A stretch of DNA of 64,000 nt, taken from the NCBI RefSeq assembly GCF_030929555.1, contig NZ_JAVFVT010000006.1, forward strand, positions 162,796 to 226,795, given 5' to 3'. Within the stretch, counting starts at the first letter, position 1. Each line of letters begins with the position of its first letter. Origin of the DNA: Paenibacillus sp. LHD-117 (GTDB lineage: Bacteria; Bacillota; Bacilli; Paenibacillales; Paenibacillaceae). Below the pieces are notes generated by a model, which saw only the letters and a program-made list of their open reading frames with translations, made no database searches and was not told where the DNA came from. Shown piece after piece: positions 9,112-16,900 of the stretch. The position numbers and the translations under genes were made by a program.

Positions 9112-9879
9112 TCACAGCTTGATCTTCCGATTGATCATATACCGAATGCCATACAACTGCGCGACGACGACGCCAACCTCCATCAGGAACGAGACGAGTC
9201 CGATTCCTTGGAATCCCGTCATTCTTAACGCCAGATTATCGTCCGACCCATCCGTCATGCTGACGCCGGTTATTCCGAGCGGAATATCTCCACTCAGCGA
9301 ACTCGGAACGATTAACGAATCCAGCCAAGTAATAACGAACATCAGCACGATAAACGCAGCAATCCCGAGCCAAGTACCCGCCTTGCCCTCGAACGTCTTT
9401 GCAAACGTAATACAGAAGAACACATATACGGCGGATACGATCGTGATCCATGCAACTCCGATACTAACAGCGAAGGCAGCTGGCGCCGTAATCTGCTCCC
9501 TTAGCGCCGACATGATCGTTTCGTCCAATCCGAACCACGTGACGTACACGTACTCGTGCAGAAGGAACAGGAGAAATATGAATGCCGAGCAGGCAAGAAG
9601 CAACAGGATTGGCGAAGCAACGGCGTACAGGGAAGGGAGCGGCAGCAGTCTGCGGCTGTACGCCTTCAGGTTGGCGTTATACGTCTGGCACACCATCAGA
9701 AAGGATAAGAAACCCGCGAACCCATAGATCACAGTGGATAAAATATAAGCCGTTAACGGCTTCCAATGTTGAAGCTCCCCGATCATCGTCACGACCGCCT
9801 GCGCCAGCACGAGGATGACCGTAGCCGCGATCAACGTATTCGAGTTGCGTTTCCAATCGTATTTGAGCAGCCTGATCAT
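9112..9879 (-). CDS. ABC-2 type exporter membrane protein
   Basis: A 255-residue membrane protein with about six hydrophobic segments and a charged N-terminus (MIRLLKYDWKRNSN), as in membrane subunits of ABC-2 exporters. Its start overlaps the stop of the upstream ATPase gene by four bases, so the two are translationally coupled and should form one transporter. It is the last gene of the five-gene operon, before a strong terminator. No substrate can be deduced. The arrangement with a YtrA-like regulator resembles operons that respond to cell-wall-targeting antibiotics, but that is analogy only. Confidence 0.8.
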   Translation of the reverse strand: MIRLLKYDWKRNSNTLIAATVILVLAQAVVTMIGELQHWKPLTAYILSTVIYGFAGFLSFLMVCQTYNANLKAYSRRLLPLPSLYAVASPILLLLACSAFIFLLFLLHEYVYVTWFGLDETIMSALREQITAPAAFAVSIGVAWITIVSAVYVFFCITFAKTFEGKAGTWLGIAAFIVLMFVITWLDSLIVPSSLSGDIPLGITGVSMTDGSDDNLALRMTGFQGIGLVSFLMEVGVVVAQLYGIRYMINRKIKL

Positions 9880-10574
9880 TCCGCGTACACCTCTTTGAAC
9901 ATTTCATCTACGCCTTTCCCGTGTTTCATCCGAATGTCATCGACTTGCTCATGCAAGACCACAGTCCCGTCTTTGATGAAGACGACCTCGTCGAAAATCC
10001 GTTCGATGTCGCGGACGAGATGCGTCGATATGATAAGGGAGCTTTCCTCATGATAATATTGTACGATCGCATCCAAAATTTTCTCGCGCGCGACGGGATC
10101 GACGCCTCCGATCGGCTCGTCGAGCAAATACAGCTTCGCGTTCCGCGACAGCGTAAGCGTCAATTGCAGTCTTTCATTCATCCCTTTGGAGAGCGAAACG
10201 ATTTTGTCTCCGGGGCTAAGCTGCATGAAGGACAACATGTCGCGCGCTTTCGATTCGTCGAAGTCCGGATAGAAGTCGCGGCTGAACGCAACCGCGTCTC
10301 GTACCTTCATCCAACTTTCCGTTAGGGGCTGATCGGGCATGAATGCCGTGTAAGCCTTAGAATACACGCCAACCGGAAGGCCGCAAACGGACAGCGAGCC
10401 CGAAGTTGGCCTGAGCAAGCCGGCAGCCAGCTTCATGAGCGTCGTTTTGCCGCTGCCGTTGCTGCCGAGCAGACCGATGATTTTGCCGGGACCGACTTCG
10501 AACGAAACGCTGGAGAGCGCGCTTCTCGCACCGTATCGTTTGGTGACGTTATCCAACTTTAAAACGGGTTCCAT
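9876..10574 (-). CDS. ABC transporter ATPase (YtrB-like)
   Basis: A cytoplasmic ATP-binding subunit of about 232 residues. It has Walker A (GSNGSGKTTL), the signature LSKGMNERLQL, Walker B (LYLLDEPIGGVD) and a switch His (IISTHLVRDIE). The frame is open to 10610, but that start would overlap the upstream gene and lacks a ribosome site; the ATG at 10574 follows AAAGGAG placed across the end of the GntR gene. The signature LSKG differs from the usual LSGG, as in several YtrB/EcsA-like proteins. It partners with the membrane protein directly downstream. Confidence 0.88.
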   Translation of the reverse strand: MEPVLKLDNVTKRYGARSALSSVSFEVGPGKIIGLLGSNGSGKTTLMKLAAGLLRPTSGSLSVCGLPVGVYSKAYTAFMPDQPLTESWMKVRDAVAFSRDFYPDFDESKARDMLSFMQLSPGDKIVSLSKGMNERLQLTLTLSRNAKLYLLDEPIGGVDPVAREKILDAIVQYYHEESSLIISTHLVRDIERIFDEVVFIKDGTVVLHEQVDDIRMKHGKGVDEMFKEVYAE

Positions 10575-10581
10575 GGTTTGG

Positions 10582-10965
10582 CTAGCTCTCCTTTCGATCC
10601 GAATGAACATTCACCGTATCCTTCACGAGCGCGAGAATGTCGTCATCCCCGAAGCCCAGCTCCTTCATGCCCAGGACGAACCGATCAAGCAGCTCGCCCG
10701 CCATCTCTTTTTTTATTCGCATAATGGTCGACTCCTCGCTTGTTACATAACGCCCCATGCCTCGGCGCGTCTCCACGATGCCTTCGCGTTCCAGCTCCTG
10801 GAACGTACGCTGAATCGTATTCGGATTAATCTGAAGCTCCGCCGCCAGGTCGCGGACGGATTCGATTTTCTCTCCGGGCCCCAGCTTGCCGGTAATAATC
10901 AACTTCTTCAGATAAGCCATGATTTGAATATAAATCGGCATGTTATTATCGAATTCGATCGTCAC
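10582..10965 (-). CDS. GntR-family repressor, YtrA subfamily
   Basis: A 127-residue regulator made only of a winged helix (residues 8-75, SVRDLAAELQINPNTIQRTF) and a short C-terminal dimerisation helix, which defines the YtrA subfamily; there is no ligand domain. The start is GTG at 10965 behind AAGGAG. The gene lies in the middle of the double ABC operon, so it is probably an autoregulator of the whole unit. A matching inverted repeat, AGTGTT-N12-TACACT, overlaps the operon promoter at 12802-12825. YtrA-type repressors are released by cell-envelope stress in Bacillus subtilis; the signal here is unknown. Confidence 0.88.
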   Translation of the reverse strand: MTIEFDNNMPIYIQIMAYLKKLIITGKLGPGEKIESVRDLAAELQINPNTIQRTFQELEREGIVETRRGMGRYVTSEESTIMRIKKEMAGELLDRFVLGMKELGFGDDDILALVKDTVNVHSDRKES

Positions 10966-11008
10966 AGTGGGCTATGCTCCTTCTCGATGCCCGGCCGCCC
11001 GAGCGGAC

Positions 11009-11767
11009 TTACGAAACATCGCGTTTTCTGAATGTGACAAAGCTTGCAATAAGGAAAATCGCCGTGTAACCGATAAGGACGGATACCGAGAACGGAAGAC
11101 TCATCCCCTCGATGAACAACTCGCTGCCAGGTTCGTATTGGGACAGGTCCGTACTCGCGAACAGCAGATATTTGGCAAATTCGTATTTGGACAGCAGAAG
11201 CGTGACCAAGCCGCCAATCATGATGCAGAACAAGGAAATGCCGACGGTTACACCGCTCGACTTGGTCAATACATCGATCATGAACGTCAGAGATACGTAG
11301 ACGACCGTATAGATCAACAGGTAAAGCATCGATTTGCCAATTTGTCCCCAAAGCTCGGCATCCCCGCCAAATCCGTAAACGATCGTTCCCGTGATCAACA
11401 CCGCTGCGGCCGTAAACACGATAAGCGAAGCCGTGAACAGCAGCGACACGATATATTTGGATGCCAGAATTTTGTTGCGGCTGTGCGCGCGAATGAGCAG
11501 CAGCTTGATCGTGCCCATCCGGTATTCCTTGGAAACCATGCTTGCCAAAGCAATAATAGCAAGCATCGGAAGCAATTGTCCAGCAGAACCCATGCTTATC
11601 GCTTCGGCCGCGAACGCCGCGCCCGAGCTGATCTCGATCTTCAGCCGGAATGCGGCGTACGCATACACCCCCGCGAATAGCGCCAAGATGGCGAATGGGA
11701 CATAAATCGATTTTTTCTTAAACAGCTTCAACCATTCGTTCGTCAACAACATTCCGAAACTACGCAA
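11009..11767 (-). CDS. ABC-2 type exporter membrane protein
   Basis: A 252-residue integral membrane protein with about six hydrophobic stretches, starting MRSFGMLLTNEWLKLFKKKS. That N-terminus, with a charged NEWLKL segment, is typical of the ABC-2 permeases that pair with BcrA-like ATPases. Its start overlaps the upstream ATPase stop by eight bases, so both should form a single exporter. The family exports peptides such as bacitracin or lantibiotics, or acts in immunity; no precursor peptide or modification enzyme is nearby, so a resistance or housekeeping role is more likely than biosynthesis. Confidence 0.82.
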   Translation of the reverse strand: MRSFGMLLTNEWLKLFKKKSIYVPFAILALFAGVYAYAAFRLKIEISSGAAFAAEAISMGSAGQLLPMLAIIALASMVSKEYRMGTIKLLLIRAHSRNKILASKYIVSLLFTASLIVFTAAAVLITGTIVYGFGGDAELWGQIGKSMLYLLIYTVVYVSLTFMIDVLTKSSGVTVGISLFCIMIGGLVTLLLSKYEFAKYLLFASTDLSQYEPGSELFIEGMSLPFSVSVLIGYTAIFLIASFVTFRKRDVS

Positions 11768-12776
11768 TTCGGTTGCCTCCCGTCCATTTCATAAAGTCGT
11801 CTTCCAGCGTTGCTTTGTTTTCCTCGATGCGGTAAATGCCGATTCCGGCGTCGGTCAACCTCTTGACGATGGCCGGAATGTCTTCGCGGGCGAGCTTCAC
11901 GATGAGTCTTCCCCCATCGGCGTCATTGCCCTGAAGCTCGGCTTTGCTCGACGCCGCGATATGCTGCGCCGCTTGCTCCGCATCGGTAACTTCCAGGCTG
12001 ACGGACATCTGCCTGCTTTCATCGCTGCCATCCGGCTTGATGGTCCGAACCGCTAGCAGCTTTCCCTCTTGAATGACGACAACTCTGCTGCACATCAGCT
12101 CCATCTCGGTCAGCAAGTGGCTGGATACGAGGATACCGATTCCTTCTTTCTCCGCGATCAGCTTCAAATAATCGCGCATTTCGCGAATGCCCGCGGGATC
12201 CAATCCGTTGGTAGGTTCATCCAGGATCAGCACCTTCGGCTTGTGCAGCAGCGCCTGCGCGATGCCAAGCCGCTGCCTCATGCCGAGGGAATAAGCCTTT
12301 ACCTTCTTGTGAAGCGCGTCCTCCAAGCCGACGAGCGCAGACACTTCACGAATTCTAGCCTCCGAAACGCCGCCTTCCATTCGCATGAATTGTTTCAGAT
12401 TGTCCATGCCGGACATGTAAGGGTAAAATTCCGGATTCTCGATGATGGCGCCGATATGGCGGATTGCGCTCTCGAATTGTTTGCGAACGCTGCTGCCGCC
12501 GATGCGGATATCCCCCTCCGACATGCTGATCAGACCGACGATCATCCGGATCGTCGTCGTTTTGCCGGCGCCGTTCGGGCCGAGCAGACCGACGATTTCG
12601 CCGCTTCCCACTTGGAAGCTAAGGCCGTTCACCAGCGTCTTGCCGCCGATTCTCTTCGTGACGTAATCAAGCTCCAGCACGGCCGCTCCGCTCGCGGAAC
12701 CGGGAAGACCGGCGGCTTGGGCGGCAGTTTGGACAGCCCGCTTCGAATTGGAATGGTTTGCTTTATTTTCAGCCAT
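11760..12776 (-). CDS. ABC exporter ATPase (BcrA-like)
   Basis: An ATP-binding subunit of about 338 residues. An unusual polar N-terminal extension of about 30 residues precedes the domain, which starts LELDYVTKRIGGKTL. Walker A is GPNGAGKTTT, the signature is YSLGMRQRLGIAQAL, Walker B is VLILDEPTNGLD and the switch His is in VSSHLLTEME. The roughly 90-residue C-terminal domain is typical of BcrA/CcmA-type exporters. The ATG at 12776 has AAGGAG eight bases upstream; the longer frame to 12824 has none. It is the first gene of the five-gene operon and sits behind a promoter overlapped by a GntR-type operator. Confidence 0.9.
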   Translation of the reverse strand: MAENKANHSNSKRAVQTAAQAAGLPGSASGAAVLELDYVTKRIGGKTLVNGLSFQVGSGEIVGLLGPNGAGKTTTIRMIVGLISMSEGDIRIGGSSVRKQFESAIRHIGAIIENPEFYPYMSGMDNLKQFMRMEGGVSEARIREVSALVGLEDALHKKVKAYSLGMRQRLGIAQALLHKPKVLILDEPTNGLDPAGIREMRDYLKLIAEKEGIGILVSSHLLTEMELMCSRVVVIQEGKLLAVRTIKPDGSDESRQMSVSLEVTDAEQAAQHIAASSKAELQGNDADGGRLIVKLAREDIPAIVKRLTDAGIGIYRIEENKATLEDDFMKWTGGNRIA

Positions 12777-12801
12777 TTTCGTTTCTCCTTTTCCGTGTAG
12801 C

Positions 12802-12844
12802 AGTGTTATAGTTAAATAGTACACTAGAACTTTGACATTGTAAA
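12802..12844 (-). promoter_or_regulatory. Promoter with YtrA-like operator for the double ABC operon
   Basis: On the minus strand TTTACA (12839-12844) and TACTAT (12816-12821) are separated by 17 bases. The inverted repeat AGTGTT-N12-TACACT at 12802-12825 covers the -10 box. From memory, the B. subtilis YtrA operator is AGTGTA-N13-TACACT, so this is close but not identical. It suggests repression by the operon's own GntR protein. Confidence 0.6.
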
Positions 12845-12918
12845 GCCGTTTTTTTCAAAGGCTGATCCATCATGAAGTGAATGCCTCAGTATTGATGTTC
12901 TAACCTGCGTACAGCCAA

Positions 12919-12953
12919 AAGAAGGGTGAGCCGCGTCGCGGCTCACCCTTCTT
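12919..12953 (-). terminator. Strong terminator hairpin after the SLH remnant
   Basis: A perfect 17-bp stem (AAGAAGGGTGAGCCGCG with its complement) with a one-base centre. On the minus strand it continues into TTTT. It marks the old 3' end of the SLH-domain gene. Confidence 0.8.
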
Positions 12954-12965
12954 GATTGGATTTGA

Positions 12966-13777
12966 TTAGTTTATAAATTTCAAGTGCCGGAGCAACCGTT
13001 CGATGACGACCGCGGCTTCCGCTCGCGTTGCGTTATCTCGAGGGCTGAAATTGCTCTCCTTATCGCCTTTCATGATCGACGCTTCAACGACCCGCGCAAC
13101 GGCGCCGCGCACCCAATCATCGATGAATTCGACATCGTTGAACTGCTGCAACGACTCCTGCTTCGCGCCAGTTTCCGCTTCGCTCGACGCATAAACGTCA
13201 CTTCCGTCTTGCCGTTCACTGTGGAGAATACCTCCGGTACGAACCTCAATTCACCTGTATTCGGATCGAACAGCAGGACGGATGTCTGTCTCTCGTTGAC
13301 CGCACCGTCGATCGTCAACGAACGCGTAACGTATGTTCCGCCGAACGAATCGATTTCTGCCGAACGGCCGTTTGCGCCGACGGTTACTGTAAAGTCGATC
13401 GCGCCGCCGACGACCTGCATGCCGTTTTGATCAGCTGCTACTTCAACTTGCTCGGATAGGTCGCCCGTTACGAAATTCATCGTTATGGTTATCGACATAT
13501 CGCCAGTATCCACGCTTAACTCTTCGGCGACGGCCGCAAAGTCGATCGCGCCTAGGGGCAAATCATAACTTGCTTGACCGGCATCGATCGTAATAGCCAA
13601 GCCGGAAAGATTCGCAGCAGCTTCTAGCAAAGCGCTCGCCGGCACTTGAACGGTTACTGTCGATGCCTCTCCGAAAGTAACGGGAATCGTAATCCGTTCC
13701 TCGACACCGTTATTCGAATCCAGCGCCTCGATCGAAGAATCCAGTAAATCGTTATCATTGTGAAACACCCGGTTCAA
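12966..13777 (-). pseudogene. Remnant of an SLH-domain surface protein, frameshifted and 5' truncated
   Basis: Two overlapping minus-strand frames make up one former protein. The upstream frame (13777-13070) gives a beta-rich region ending RFVPEVFSTVNGKTEVT. The downstream frame contains an SLH (S-layer homology) motif, DDWVRGAVARVVEASIMKG and FSPRDNATRAEAAVVIERLL, and ends at 12966. Joining them needs a one-base shift near 13200: after KTEVT the intact text resumes as VYASSEAETGAKQESLQQF. The upstream end has no ribosome site, no signal peptide and only a weak TTG start. Intact homologues are long secreted proteins anchored to cell-wall polymers by three SLH motifs; here at most one or two remain. 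It is very likely dead. Confidence 0.75.
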
Positions 13778-13896
13778 AGAAGTTTCCGTCCATGATGTTT
13801 AAATGCAAGCTGTAGATCTTCCGCCCATACAAACGACGTAATGCAGGGAGAAAGAAAGTAATTATCCGACCTGAACAAGCTTTAGGTATAGAAATA

Positions 13897-13924
13897 GTGG
13901 GCCGGATACGAAGTGCCGGCCCAC
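13897..13924 (-). terminator. Hairpin after the protease gene
   Basis: A 9-bp stem, GTGGGCCGG with CCGGCCCAC, and a 10-base loop, 25 bases beyond the protease stop. The following minus-strand bases are only moderately T-rich, so termination may be partial. Confidence 0.5.
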
Positions 13925-13948
13925 AAAACTACATTGATGAATTTAGTG

Positions 13949-16900
13949 TTAAGTTATACCACCAAGAGATACACTCCATGAATTGCTGGTTGATAAATTC
14001 CCTTGATTATCTACTGCAACTATATAAAAACGAGACGTTGTGCCTGTTACATTTGGAAAAGTAATGGACAGATCAGTTGTAGATCTGATCATTTGTACAT
14101 TTCCAAATTTACCGGTCATACCTGTGTATTGATAATAGAGTAAATAATGCATCACCGGACCAAAATTAGATGGTGGACTCCAGCTTAATGATATGACATA
14201 TGATCCATTAATGTTCTTTGATTTAGTGCCTTGAAGTATAGGTCCATTGGATGAATTTATTTCGGGAACTAACCATCCATTCAGATATGTCGCTGTATTG
14301 CCTGCTGCATCCACAGCATTCACAGTGAGATTATAAGCTGGACCAGGTTTTAATCCCGTTACGGTGAAACTGTTAGTTGCCGAAATTCCAAGAAGTCTTG
14401 ATGGTGATGTTCTTGTATCGTATATTTCATATTGTGTTACACCTACATTATCAGACGAGGCATTCCACGTAAGCAATACCGAAGAATCTGCTTGCATAGA
14501 GGCAACTAATCCACTCGGTCTACTCGGTGCAATAGTATCTGATGGAGCTGCAATATCGGTCGTCAAATTTAATATGTTGGAATAGTTGGATAAATTATTT
14601 GCCGAATCTATTGCTTGTATTTTAAATGAATAGGAAGTATTAGCAGTAAGTCTCTTAATTGTGTACTTAGGTATTGCCGAAATACCAACTAAAGTAGTTC
14701 CATTATAAATTCTATATCCATTTACTTCTACGTTATCTGAAGAATTAGACCATGAGAGAGTTACAGAGGTGTTTGTTTTATTCATTACAATAAGTCCAGT
14801 AGGTGCAGTTGGTACTTCTCTATCAATCTTTACTGTTACCGATGATTCAATACTTATATTTTCTGTGCTATCAATCGAACGAGAATAAATAGTACTCGCT
14901 CCAGGTTGTGAAATTGTTATTGGACTAGAATATGGAGCCCAAGTGCCTGTTGCTCCTAATTTATATTCTGCACTAACCCCCGCCCCTCCACCATCGGTAC
15001 CCGGAGTTATTGTGGCAGTAACATTTGCACTTGTCCATTCATAATTACTTAATTCAATTCTTGGAAAAGTTGGTGAAGTAGCACTAGTAGTAACAACTAG
15101 TGATGAACTTAATTCAGAAGTATTTCCTGCTGCATCTTTTGCCTTTACATAAAAATTATAAGTATTATTCGGTGAAAGTCCTCCAACAGTATGGCTAACT
15201 CCAAAAGAACCTCCGACTTTAGTTGATCCTTGATATATCTCATATTCTGTAACACCAACATTATCTGATGATGGTATCCATGTTAGTGAAACACTAGATG
15301 ATGTCTTACTAATGGTTGTAAGACCCATTGGAACTGATGGAGTAGTTTTGTCGATTTTTATAAATATAGAGGCTTCAGAACTGATATTTCCTGCATAATC
15401 GATCGTACGGGCATAAAAGCTAGATTGTCCTTCGGAAGTCAATAAAACTGGAATAGAATAATCAGTCCACATTCCTTGACTCCCAATTTTATACTGATTT
15501 TTCCAAACGCCGCTTCCACTATCGGTTCCCGAGGTAATCGTAACCCTCACGTCTTGATTCGTCCAATTGGCATTACTCAAAGAAATACTTGGACTGGTTG
15601 GAGGAATGGTATCCTGCGGTGGCGGGTTATTCACTAAAACAGGTATCGACAGCGTTTTCCCTGCATACGAAACGGTTAGCGTTGAAGATCCCACCGTATT
15701 CGCCGTGACGACTCCGCTCGCATTCACATTGACGATTGCGTTCGAGGTGCTAATCCGAACGACATTCGTGATGTTTGAAGAAGCGCTATCATTGAAATTC
15801 GCCATAATTGCAAGCTGAATAGACGAACCGCTCAATAGATTAATGCTACTAGGATACGCCGATAAGCTGTTAATGACCATCTTTCCGATCTCTTCTACAT
15901 CTGTTGAAGATGCGCTGCCTTCAGCCAAATCATCAACCGTATAGCCTGACGATATCACGAACAATTCTTTGAGGTCTGAGTAGGAGATTTCACTTTCCGA
16001 TAATTCTGTGCTAGTCATCTCAGAGAGCATCCCGATGGGATACATTGTATCTTGCAACGGTTTATAAATCCCAATCATGTGATGATTTTCCATAATTTCC
16101 TCTTCGTAGTCTGCCGTCGAGTTATTACTTCTTGGATCGTATTCCGGGAAATATGTTTTTAATGGGTCTACCGGTGTTTGATCTTTCGAGTTACTGGTCG
16201 CTTTTGCTTCCGATTTAGCTTGTCTTGTCTCAAAGTGAAGGTGTACGCCAGTCACACAACCTCCCGTCATTGCCATCTTGCCGACTTCATCACCGCCATT
16301 TATGGAATCGTTACGGTCTACGACGATCGAATTATCTTTCAAATGGAGGTATCTAGAAACGACCCATTTGCCGTTCACTTGATGCTTAACTGCGATCATA
16401 TTACCTCCGCACCCGGAAAATCCTGTGAATAATACGGTTCCATTCGTCATTGTAACGATTTTATCTCCGGCAACCCCCCTAGCAGCCGGGCCAATATCCG
16501 TGCCTTCATGGAGTAGATTCTTTTTCTTAGTTGGATGGAAGCGCATGCCAAAGTGACTTGTGATTTTCTTCGAACCCGGCACCGGCCAAACGAGACTGGT
16601 ACTGGTCGTAGGCATCGTAACTGAAAGAGCGGTACTCACCGGAGACAGATTACCCGCCGCATCTTTCGCTTTAACTGTGAACGAATACGTTTTTCCAGAG
16701 ATTAATGGAGTCAAGGTAAATGTCGTGCTCGTAGAAGTACCGACTTGTCCTCCGTCTTTATAGATAATGTAACCCGTCACCCCAACGTTATCGGTCGAGG
16801 CCGTCCATGACAACGTGACGCTAGTAGGTTTTACTGTGGTCGCCTTCAAGTTAGTCGGAGCCGTAGGCGCAGTGACGTCATTCGACGCATTCGTCGTAAC

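Noticed and set aside
9112..12776. Bacteriocin or lantibiotic biosynthesis cluster
   Set aside because: The exporters are BcrA-like, but there is no precursor peptide, modification enzyme or two-component system nearby.
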